A DNA stretch of 64,000 nucleotides, taken from assembly GCA_039545295.1 (NCBI GenBank), contig BCIK01000001.1, positions 930,001 through 994,000 on the forward strand. Direction: 5' to 3'. Under the pieces are notes generated by a model. It worked only from the letters and a program-made list of their open reading frames with translations. It did not search any database and was not told the DNA's origin. A program made the translations under genes and the position numbers. Shown here piece after piece: positions 34,181-44,373 of this stretch (positions are counted from its first letter, which is position 1; the number at the start of each line of letters is the position of its first letter). Origin of the DNA: Udeniomyces pyricola. Lineage: Eukaryota > Basidiomycota > Tremellomycetes > Cystofilobasidiales > Mrakiaceae.

Positions 34181-37100
34181 ATGCCACCTGCCTCTCTCGC
34201 CCGGTAGGTCTTCTCTCCGTGCTTGAAGCCGATTTCGGAGATAACAAACCGCTCACGCGTCCTACTACACTAGGCTCTTCACGCCTTCGCACCTGCTCCA
34301 GCTCGGTCTCTTGTCGTTCTGCCTCTGGACGCTCTTTCACACTCAGTCACCCCTTATCCCTCGTTCTCGGGACGAAGTACAAGTCCATTCACCACCTTCG
34401 ACCCACACCCAGCATCAACACCACGTCGAGCTAGAGGTCGTCAAGCCGCCTCCGAAACCGAGATCGTGCGAGATCTGCAACCCAAACAGTCTGCTCTGCG
34501 CAGAAATCGGGTACGCCTCACCGATCTCACTTCATTCCCCCGTCCGCTCTACGATCACTTTTGTGTCGTTTTCAAAAGTGCTGCAATGACATCTACTGAA
34601 CGCTGCGTTGCACCTTTTTCTGGTGGTGGTTAGCGAGGAAAACGTCAAGCGATCCGTCACAACCGAAGGAACCAACGCTCGTGTCCGACGCTTCCTTTCC
34701 AAACTTCGAAGCGGCGAACCCGTCAAGGTCTCAGTCATCGGAGGTAGCGTCAGCAAAGGTCAAAACCTTCCCGATGGCGAGGCTTCTCCAGATCTCATGT
34801 GAGTTTGTAGGCATGTTTTTTTTTTTTTGTAAAAGAAGTTCGATTCAAATCCTTGCTCTAGCAGTTTGGCCTTTTCCCGTTGCTTTCTTCAGAATCTTTG
34901 TCTCGAGGGGCATGATAGATTTCCGATCCTGACCACGGTCGTCTCCGTCTCAATCTGTCTTTTTTGTTGTTCTTCGTAGGCATCGTCGGATTTACCAGCA
35001 CCTGATTGAGACGTTCCCCCACCCGGAACATTCACTCACCTTGGGCGGCATCTTCGCCTCGGAGTCCAATTATTTCAAGTGAGTCCTGCCAAGAAGATCC
35101 CCGCTGAGTCCCCCTGGCCTGGATATATCACCAGAAGAAAACACCTACGTACATAGGGGCATATCCGAATGCTGATCACATTTGTTTGCTCGGTGTCGTC
35201 CTCCTTGTGTTCAGGTTCTGCTTCAGTAAGACATACTCTTGATGATATTTGTCGAGGCGCACAAGAGCATCCTTCATTGACTCAAGAACTGGTTGCGACC
35301 CACATCTTACAGAGGAGCATATCGAGGAAGACTCGGATCTCGTCCTCATCGAGCTTAGTACGTAATTTGACTGATCGTATTCGTGTGCCGATGAACCAAT
35401 TCGCTGACAGAGATGCCAATACAATATGCGCAACTGAACCTCCCCCCCCCCCTTCCTCTCAGGTGTCAACGATCAATTGTGAGTATACTCTTCTTGTTAC
35501 AACCCCATGTTGACTCAACTTTGCTGACCGTCGCACACATGCGTCGTTCTCCGTCAAGGCAATTGAGCTCGGCCGAAAACTATGAAAAACTCGTCCGAGC
35601 AGTCCTTGATCTGCCTCGACAGCCTGCCGTCATTGCCATTGAGTACGTTATTGCTCTGATCAGCTCAGCTCCTCAATGTCGACATAGTTTGAGTATCAAT
35701 ACTTGACAGCTAATCTTGACATCGTTCTTGCTTCACAGGGCGTTTGGTCTCAGCTTTTCCAAGATCCTCAACGGTGGTGACATGCATCTGTCCATCTCGG
35801 CCTTTTATGACATCCCGACCATCAGCACTCGAAACGCTTTCCTTATCGACATCATGAAGAACCCGGATACGGCCAAGCCTTGGTTCACGAACCCCAACTT
35901 CCCGACCGGCGTCGATTACAGACACGTATGCTTCATTTCTTCTTCCCTCGGGGCCTCTTACGTACGAGTTGAATCGTACTCTTATCATCACCTCTTTGGA
36001 CTTCTTTTTCCTGTGTAGATGGGCAACAAGCTTCACGTCTTCACGGGTCGACTCGTGTCGGCGTACATTGATCGACAGCTGTGCGAGATGTCGCGACTGG
36101 AAGCCCTCGAGGGCCACACTGAACCGACGCCTCAACGATGGGCCAAATTGAGCAGCGATGCCCAAACCCTTCCGCCGGTCGGTATCCCTAGCCCACCTTG
36201 TGTCAACTGTCAACACGAACAAGCGCGTTTGTGCCGCGACGCGATGAGTTGTCGTGTACGTGATAGGAACGGTACAATCCTGAAGTTTTTTTTTTTTGTT
36301 CTTTTTTGTTTTGTTTTTCTGTCCTTCGTTTGACACCTGGTTCACAGATGATGCTCAACGACAAATGGGATCCGACGACCCGTCACGCTCGAATGGACCC
36401 GCACTGCCAGTCTACTAACTCTCGCAAGCACAAGCTCGTCATTCCACCTGGCACGGTCGGCTGGTAAGTTTCATCTGTAGCGGCCCATGTGTGATCGACT
36501 CTAGTTACGAAAGCTAATGATGTGAAGTCTTTCCGGCATGTCTTGATTTTACAGGTACGAGTGGGCATCCAAGCCGTCAAAGGTAAGGACATCATGGAAA
36601 CAACTGGGGGTTGGGTTCATGAAACCCTCTCTCTCGTTTCCTTACTCACAAACAATCCCGTTTCCTTTTTTTCTTCTTCCTTTCTCTCGTGGTAGAATTA
36701 CATCATGAGCAAGACTCCTGGATCTCGAATCACGTTCCCGTTCTCGACGAGTCTCGCCAAGGGGGAGATTCACGTTTCGTACCTTCGTTCGGCGTCGTTC
36801 CACCTTGGCAAGGTCTCGTGCTGGGTGGACGACGAGGTGAACCGACGACATGTCTTGGACGGTTACTGGGAGCAGAACGTCAACCTTGCATCGTACGTAT
36901 CAACCAATCCTCCCCCCCTCCCCCCTTCTCCTGTGGAATATTGAATCGATCAGGACTTGAAAATGGGAGAGGTCACTGAAATGCCATTTTTGTCTATCGG
37001 GTGGTTTTTTTTTTGTTTTTTTTTGCGGTTTTTTGTTGTTGTTGTTCGGTCTCGTTAGGACGAATGGGCTGCGATTCGACCTTGCCCAAGGGCCGCACAC

Positions 37101-37377
37101 GCTGACGTGTGAATTGCTCGATGGTTCAAATGACCCCAATGGAGGCAACGAGTTCCGATTTGTCTCGGTTCGTCCTCAGCTCCTCAGGGCTAGCCTTGCC
37201 TGCCTTGTTGTTCTCTTTTTCTCTCTTTCTCCCTCTATCTCGTTCTGGTGTGAGAGAAAGAGGTAATTGGATGAAGAGATGATGCTGATGAAAGGTGTTG
37301 GTGTGCTCTTTTTTTTTCCTTTTTTTCTCTGTCCTTGTTCTTTCCCTTGTTGCTCTCGACAGGTTATGAGTTCGTAG
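34181..37377 (+). CDS. SGNH-hydrolase-like type II membrane protein, 522 aa
   Basis: Fifteen exons: 34181-34203, 34274-34510, 34634-34798, 34980-35078, 35215-35225, 35313-35357, 35463-35478, 35559-35642, 35739-35925, 36019-36255, 36348-36463, 36555-36582, 36696-36892, 37059-37167, 37363-37377. A membrane helix near residues 12-28 (HLLQLGLLSFCLWTLF) follows a short N-terminus, so the bulk should be luminal or extracellular. The SGNH/GDSL blocks are visible: nucleophile block VSVIGGSVSKG, an SVNDQL block, and the Asp..His pair in TGVDYRHMGNKLH. The C-terminal third (WYEWASKPSKNYIMSKTPGS, then VSCWVDDEVNRRHVLDGYWE, then GPHTLTCELLDGSN) is a beta-rich domain that accompanies this type of hydrolase in basidiomycetes. 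Probable role: esterase or acyl-handling enzyme acting on surface glycans; substrate unknown. Exons 5 and 7 are 11 and 16 bases. Without the last intron the frame would run to about 37266. Confidence 0.82.
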
Positions 37378-38311
37378 ACGCTTGTCTGTTTGTTCGTGTG
37401 TTTGTTTTCTCTTTTTTTTGGATGGATTTGTTCGTGTTGGGATTCGTGGTTGAGGTTTCGCTTCATACTTGGAGGATTCGCTATTATATATGGATCTTTG
37501 GGTTGATAACACGGTATCGATACGAGATAAGTCGACGTGAATCGATCGATTTGCCTGGTTTCGGCTCATGTTGGGGGGCATGAAGCGTGAGCGAAGCTGC
37601 CAAAAGTTATCCTGGCAAGATAAGGAAAGCAAAGAGATTGGACGTGATTGATATTTGAAGTACAATGATACACCCACTCCGAGTCCTCCGCGGAGGTATT
37701 CGGGGGCATCAACACGCATGGCTGATGAGATTGGGGAGAGGATGAGCAAGACGGAAGAAGATTTGGATGGTGATGGAGGTAAATATAGTGGGAGATGTGT
37801 GATAGTTTTGATGGATTCTGAGGCGGGACCGGATGGGGGGTGATAGAATATCATAAGAAGAGAAGAAGGATGAGAGATGATGAGTTATATATATATTGAA
37901 AGTGAAGAAGGATGAGTGAGAGATGATGTGTTATTGTATGGAAAGTGAAGAATGTCAATTGAAGCCGCGTCGACGCGCTTGCTTGTTTGAGTTGTGTGTT
38001 TTGATTCGGCGGTGGGAACGTGAAAGCGCTCTCTCTGGCCGATCAGCTGGAAATCGCATCGCATCGCTTCCCCCCACTTTGAGTTTCACCTTTGCCCTCT
38101 TCACCCTCGCTCTCTCTCTCCCTTGCTCTGTCTCTGTCTCTGTCTCTGTCTCTGTCTCTCCCTCTCACCCAATCTCAGATCTCACCCTCAACCCAAACTC
38201 TCACCCTTCCCTCTCTCCTCCATCTCCCGTCTTTTCCCCTCTCGCCACCTCTCGTCTTCTCCCTCACTTCATTCAACCCCCAACCTAGTCATTCCTTCAA
38301 CCCCTCCAACC
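37378..38311. other. Intergenic region before UDP-glucose dehydrogenase
   Basis: About 930 bases between tandem + strand genes. It contains an imperfect direct repeat around AAGTGAAGAAGGATGAGTGAG (37864-37935) and, closer to the next gene, a TGTCTC repeat. No gene is seen. Confidence 0.5.
38127..38158. repeat. TGTCTC hexanucleotide repeat
   Basis: About five copies of a TGTCTC unit in the pyrimidine-rich leader of the UDP-glucose dehydrogenase gene. Confidence 0.9.
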
Positions 38312-38605
38312 ATGTCGTCCAACACTCAAGTCAAGAAGATCTGCTGCAGTCAGTCCCCACACTCACAAACACTCGCCCGAGCCGCTCCAGTCCTTCGCGT
38401 CCCTTCTTCCCATCCCATCCCATCCCCTCCCTCCCTTCCCTTACTTTTCTCCCTATCCATGTTCAACAGATGGCTCATCATTTCCTTTCGTTCTCCTTTC
38501 CCCTTGTATCTGCTCTCGTGCCCGTTTCCCGTCATCGCTGCTGGTCCTGCTCTACTGCTCGCTCTGAACCTCTCTGACCAACTCCCTCGACCGGTCGGCG
38601 CGTTT

Positions 38606-38636
<31 letters not shown>

Positions 38637-41425
38637 TGGTTCGATTTGATCAGTCGGAGCTGGATACGTCGGTTCGTTCCTTCCTCCTTGAACTATGTTT
38701 GGTTTTCCTGTTTGCCGAGATCAGGATACCGATGCTGACATGAATTGTACATGATAGGTGGACCCACCTGCGCTGTCATTGCCGCCAAGTGCCCCAACAT
38801 GTGCGCTCTCCCCCTCCTCCTAGCTAGTCAAGAGATCGATCGCGCCGCTGTGCTCCCCCTGTGGCTCAACCCTCGCTTCCGTTCCTTCGCCCTTCACACT
38901 CCCCTCACCAATCTTCTTCATCTCGCCCGCCACTCTTTTTCTCTCCTGCACTATCCATCTTTCCACCCCCCCCCCTTTCTCTCCTTCTTCCCTCACTCCA
39001 CTCCGACGTTGAACCCCTTACAGCCAGGTCACCATCGTCGATCTCAACCAGGCCCGAATCGATGCTTGGAACTCGCCCAGCTTTGAGCTCCCCATCTACG
39101 AGCCCGGACTTGTTGATGTTATCAAGAGCTGCCGAGGAAGGAACCTTTTCTTCTCGACCGAGGTCGACAAGGCCATTGACGAGGCCGACTTGATCTTTGT
39201 CGTACGTCTCTCATTCGCTCTGTTCTGTCGGGCACAAACGATAACCGGTAGGAGGGAGAAGCTTGTACGAGATTGCTCTTATCCTTAGCTCACGCCATCT
39301 CACTTCCTTTGCCTCCTCGGTTTTCGCCCCTGATCTCATCTCGATAATTAGTCCGTCAACGTAAGTACCCAATCGTAGTTCTTTGCCCAACGCAGGCTTT
39401 CTGCTAGTCTCTTGTGCTTACTGGTCGATCTGTATACATATTTAAACATCGGACAGACCCCCACCAAGAAGAGCGGTGTCGGAAAGGGTTTCGCTGCCGA
39501 CCTCAAGTGAGTAAACGGCTCAAGGACCCGTGTTGGGCCACAAGACTTGTCCTTACCCTGGTATCGGCACGGGCTCATTTATTGACGCTTCATCGACCCT
39601 CTTACAGCTACATTGAGCTCGCCACTCGACAGATTGCCCGAATTGCTACCACCTCCAAGATCGTTGTCGAGAAGTCGACCGTCCCTTGCCGAACCGCCGA
39701 GTCGATGCGAACCATCCTTGACGCCAACTCGCGACCGGGAGTTCACTTTGACATTCTCTCCAACCCCGAGTTCCTCGCTGAGGGTACCGCCATTGCCGAC
39801 CTCTTCGCCCCGGACAGGGTTCTCATCGGTTCGCTCCAGACCGAGGAGGGTCTCAAGGCCTCGGCCGCCCTTGCCGGTGTCTACGCCAACTGGGTTCCGT
39901 AAGTAGATGCGATGCGGCGAAAGCGCATATACAGAAACCTACCCTTCTCATTGGGGGTTACGAAGAGCCTCTGTCCCTGACGTGCCCATCTTTGTACAAT
40001 CTGTTTACAGCAAGGAGCAGATCTTGACTGTTGGTCTTTGGTCGTCCGAGCTCTCCAAGCTTGCCGCCAACGCCATGCTCGCCCAGGTTTGTCTTTGTCT
40101 GTTGACTTGCTTGTTTGCGCTTATTCAGGACGTCCACGCTTACGCCAGATTATCTTGTTTCCATTTGAATAGCGAATCTCGTCCATCAACGCCCTCTCGG
40201 CTGTTTGCGAGGCGACCGGAGCTAACATTGACGAGGTTGCCTACGCCGTCGGAAAGGACTCGCGAATCGGCCCCAAGTTCCTCAAGGCGTCCGTTGGATT
40301 CGGAGGATCGTGCTTCCAGAAGGACATTCTCAACTTGGTTTACCTCTCCCAGAGCTTGAACCTTCCCGAGGTTGCCAGGTACTGGATGAGCGTCGTCGAG
40401 ATGAACGAGTACCAGAAGGTACGGTTTGATCGGGACTTGGGCCGTTGGAAGTTGGCCGGTTTGACGGCTGTTGATTGCGGATCTTGGCAACTGACGAATT
40501 GCCTCTTTTTGCTTACTGCTGCTTGATGCATCGATTTCCTCTAATACAGAACCGGTTCTCGTCTAACATCGTCAAGACCCTTTTCTCGACGGTGACCAAC
40601 AAGAAGATCGCCGTTCTTGGATTTGCCTTCAAGAGTGCGTGTGTCGATTGATTTTGTGGATCCGAGGATTGTTGTTACTCTCTGACTGCTGAGCTGACAA
40701 GTCTTGGTTCATCATTCTTCCCCCCCCCCCCCCCCTTCTCCCCCTTTCCCTTTCAGAGGACACCGGAGACACCCGAGAATCGGCTGCCATCACCCTCATC
40801 CACAACTTCTTTGACGAGTCGGCCAACGTTTCCGTTTACGACCCCGAAGTTAAGGAGGACCAGATCTGGATGGATCTCGCCGAGGGAGGCAAGGACTCTG
40901 CTGCCTACAAGAAGAAGATCACCGTTGCCCCGAGCGCGCTCGCCGCTTGTGAGGGTGCCGCTGCCATCGTCATTGCTACGTGAGTCGGAGGTGCTGCTTG
41001 CTGGATCTCGGGTTTGCGTTTTAGATGTCGGGACCAAGCTGATGGGTTCGGATGTTTTCCTCCTTTCTTTTTTTCTCTCTCCGATATGTAGCGAGTGGGA
41101 CGAGTTCAAGCAGATGGACTGGGCCGAGATCTACGAGAAGATGTCCAAGCCTGCCTTTGTCGTGCGTGTCTCCGCTTTCTTTTATTCACTTTTCCATTGC
41201 TTTTTTTCTTCTTTCGGTCGTTTCATTGCCCTCCGACCGACCGACCAAACCTTGCCTTGTTTCTGTGGACTTGAACTTGAAAACTAACGTCCGCCCTCAT
41301 CCGTTTGGGAACTCTTCTTTTTTTTTCTTGTCAAACAGTTTGATGGTCGACTCATCCTTGACGCTCCTGCTCTTCGCAAGATTGGATTCCAGGTCTCTCA
41401 AATCGGAGCCTCGTGGCCGCAGTAG
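38312..41425 (+). CDS. UGD1: UDP-glucose 6-dehydrogenase, 470 aa
   Basis: Oxidises UDP-glucose to UDP-glucuronate with two NAD, feeding UDP-xylose and acidic wall or capsule glycans. Exons: 38312-38348, 38654-38671, 38758-38800, 39024-39201, 39352-39360, 39457-39506, 39608-39898, 40011-40086, 40173-40418, 40550-40634, 40757-40979, 41092-41161, 41339-41425. The NAD fold is assembled from four exons ([25 protein letters not shown]). Conserved blocks include [31 protein letters not shown], the catalytic Cys in [13 protein letters not shown], and [16 protein letters not shown], with [10 protein letters not shown] at the end. Exon 5 is only 9 bases and codes exactly Ser-Val-Asn of SVNTPT. Length is normal. 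A GT microsatellite lies in intron 1. The neighbour upstream is an SGNH-type surface enzyme. Confidence 0.97.
38611..38636. repeat. GT dinucleotide microsatellite
   Basis: Thirteen GT units in intron 1 of the UDP-glucose dehydrogenase gene, just upstream of the short 18-base exon 2. Confidence 0.9.
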
Positions 41426-41872
41426 CAAAAAAAAAAAAAAAAACACAATGCGCTGCCTTCCAAGCTCGTTTTCCTTGACCCTTTTACTTTTTCTTCCTCG
41501 TCGTCTCCTATGTCTGTGCTCTTAGAGGCTTTGATATCCTTTCCCTTTCCTCTCTCACTCACTCTCTCTCTCTCTCTCCCTGCATGAGCTTTCCTTCCTT
41601 CTCGTCTTTCCTTTTTTTCTTCTTCTGTCTTTTGGGATATATATAGGGATATATACAACAACTTCACTCGTTTGTCTTGGCGCTCTCTCGCTTTCTCTTC
41701 CTCTCTCTTCCTTTTCTTTCTTGGCGACATGAGAAAAAAAAAGCAAAAGAGACTCATTTAGAGAGGAAAGAGAAGGAAAAAAAAAAAAGAGATAAAGCAG
41801 AACAACTCAGGAAGAAGAAAACGAAGAAGGGGTGGGGGGGGGGGGGACGCCATGATATATGTTTGTTTGTTC

Positions 41873-41903
<31 letters not shown>

Positions 41904-41930
41904 TCTATTTTTTTTTCTGCTACCATTATT
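41426..41930. other. Convergent 3' regions
   Basis: About 505 bases between the stops of UGD1 (+) and MET14 (-). It has C/T-rich tracts, A runs and a CT microsatellite near 41876-41901. No gene is seen. Confidence 0.55.
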
Positions 41931-43718
41931 CTAAATCGTCACGAGACCGTTATCGATAAGGTACTGGGTGATCAACTTGACGGCCCCTTCCACATCGACT
42001 TGATCCGTCTTGATCGTCAACTCCGGCTTCGTCGGGGCCTCATACGGGGCACTAATACCAGTGAAGTCTTTGATTTCACCCGCTCGGGCTTTCTTGTAGA
42101 GACCTTTGGGGTCCCGAGCTTCGACGACGGCAAGAGGGGCGTCGATGAAGACTTCGATGAAGGGAACTGGGGAGGGGGAAGAGGAGGTGTGGAGGGAACG
42201 GGCGAGGTCTCGGTCGGCTTGGTCTATATTTTAGAGGTTGGGTTTGAGGAAAAGGGAGGGGGGAGGGAAAGTTGGAATGATGAGTCAGATTGAACACGAG
42301 AAGAAGGAAACGAAAGGGGGAGAGGGGGGGGGGGGAGGGAGAGGGGGGAGGAATCCAGACGTGAGTGAACGTGTCATGGAAGAGATGGGGTCATCTCCGA
42401 GAGGAAGAGGACGCAAAAGAGAGGAAAGAGGAAAGAACGTACAGGGCGAGATGAAAGCGGTGATGGTGATGGTGGACGATTGGGAGAACAATAGCGAGAC
42501 CTAGAGAGAATCCAAACAAATAAATGAATAAAAAAAAAGGAAGAAAGAAAGAAAGAAAGAACGAACGAAAGGGAGGAAGAGGAAGGAAGGGGGGGGGGGG
42601 AGAGATGAAAGGAATCATGTTTGGAAAGAAGAAGGAAATGTTAACCAAGGATTAAAGTAAAGAGGAAACAAGAAAGAAAAGCTCTCTTTTCTTTTTTTTT
42701 TTGAGATGAAGAGAAGGGGTGTTCGTCCGTACCTCTCCGATTCGACGGATGTTCTCCTCTCGGTCTTTAGCGCTGAATCCGAGATCCTTCCACCGGAAAA
42801 AAAAAAAAGCAGATGTAAGCGACAATAAAGAAAGAGACGAAAAGGGATGTGTCAGTAGGGTTGGTTGGTTTGTCTTTTGGTTTTATCTGTTTTGATCGAT
42901 TTTTTTTTTTTTTTAAGTTTTATCTCCTCTTTCGTTCTTTCCTCGAACCCCCCCCCCCCTTTCCATATTGACCATGTGTCCATCCACGCTTGTTTGATCA
43001 CCACCCATGGTTTGACGATTCTTTTGGGTTAGTTTGTGATGATGGAGATGCTGTTTTTTTTTTTTTTTTTTTTTTTGTCGTCTCTCACCTTGTTGAGACC
43101 GAACCGGATGTTATCGCCATCGAGCCGGAAAGCGTGAAGCTTGAGGTGAAGGAGGTGCTGTTCGAGTGCCGTCGCGATCGTCGACTGGATGGGGAAAACG
43201 TTACGATAAAGACAAAGTGACCAAAGGAAAAGGAGAAAACGAAAAAGGTTAGTAGAGAGAGAGAGAGAGAAGTGAAACGGAGTAGGAAAGGATTTGAAAG
43301 AAGGAAGGAAGGAAAGGGGGGGGGGGAGGGGGGAGGTCAGAGTACTGTGCTGCTGAGGTTAGACAGACGATGACACATGCCCCCTCCCCTCCTCCTCCCT
43401 TCTCGTTTCCCTCGAAAACCGCACCTTTCCAGAGGCTGAGAGACCCGTCAGCCAGATGGTCGCGCCCTTTTGACCGAGTAGCTCCGATCGCTCCTCCGAT
43501 GAGACGGCTGTCCCAAAGAGAAGATAAACACATAAATTCACACACACACATACACAAAATGATGGAAAGGAAAGGAAGAGGCGGGACGAGAAAGCGTAAG
43601 CAAGCGTCTTGAGAGAAGGAGACGCGATGGTCCAAAGAAGGGGAAGGCAAGAAGGAAAGACATTGAGCGATCAAGAGCGCAACTAACCTCCGGGGTGGAA
43701 GGTAATGTTGGTCGCCAT
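41931..43718 (-). CDS. MET14: Adenylylsulfate kinase, 204 aa
   Basis: Phosphorylates adenylylsulfate to PAPS with ATP, the second step of sulfate assimilation and the source of activated sulfate. Coding-order exons: 43688-43718, 43425-43507, 43089-43184, 42733-42786, 42443-42500, 41931-42223. The protein begins [10 protein letters not shown]; the P-loop GLSASGKS straddles exons 2 and 3; [20 protein letters not shown] and [12 protein letters not shown] follow; then [12 protein letters not shown] (APS-binding) and [20 protein letters not shown]. It ends with [11 protein letters not shown]. Family length is normal. The sense strand of its introns is very C-rich (seen as G runs on the + strand). 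It lies downstream of the branching-enzyme-like gene on the same strand. Confidence 0.96.
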
Positions 43719-44373
43719 AGTTGAGTATAAGAAGAAGAAGAAGAAGAAGGAGGAGGTGGTAGTGTTTGTTGGTTGATGGGGGATGACGATGATGGAGGAG
43801 AAGAAGAAGCAGGAAAGGATCAGTCGACATCAACGCAACGCGCCTTTCGCGCCCCGAATTCCGAATCAATCACGTCTTCCCTTTCCCCCCCCCCCCTTGA
43901 TTATCTCTCCCTTTTCTTTTTCGACTTTCTCTTGCTCGACCTTTCTTTTTTTTTTCTTTTTTTTTCCTTCGAATGATCGTCATCACACTCTCCGTGGTCT
44001 CTGTCTTTCATGACTATCATACGTGATCAGGACAACGGCCTTGGAAAGCAGAAGGAAAATACATCTTCCATTCCAACTCCGGCAAACACGGGATGCAACC
44101 GCAACTGTACGTTGTTATATACGCTGTAGACGTCCAGCTAATTAAGCTGTCTTGATCAAAGTCGAAGCGTCAAGCCCACTACGTAGTACTGCCATCATCA
44201 TGAACCCCCAGCGATCCGGCCTCCCGGCGATACGTAGTTCCCCATACGGACGACCACCACAGCTGATCGAGGAAGGATGACAAGCTAATGGAACAAATCC
44301 CACGACCATGAAGAAAAAAAAAAAAAAAAAAAAAGAACGAACAAGATGGTACATTCGTCAGTTCTCAGCGATG
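43719..44373. other. Intergenic region
   Basis: About 655 bases between the stop of the branching-enzyme-like gene and the start of MET14, both on the - strand. It should hold the MET14 promoter. A 16-base inverted-looking motif ACTACGTAGT occurs at 44177-44186. No gene is supported. Confidence 0.5.

Noticed and set aside
37168..37266. Direct read-through to a stop at 37266 in the SGNH-type gene
   Set aside because: It adds a Phe/Ser/Leu tail unlike relatives; splicing to 37363-37377 gives the short VMSS ending and a perfect phase.
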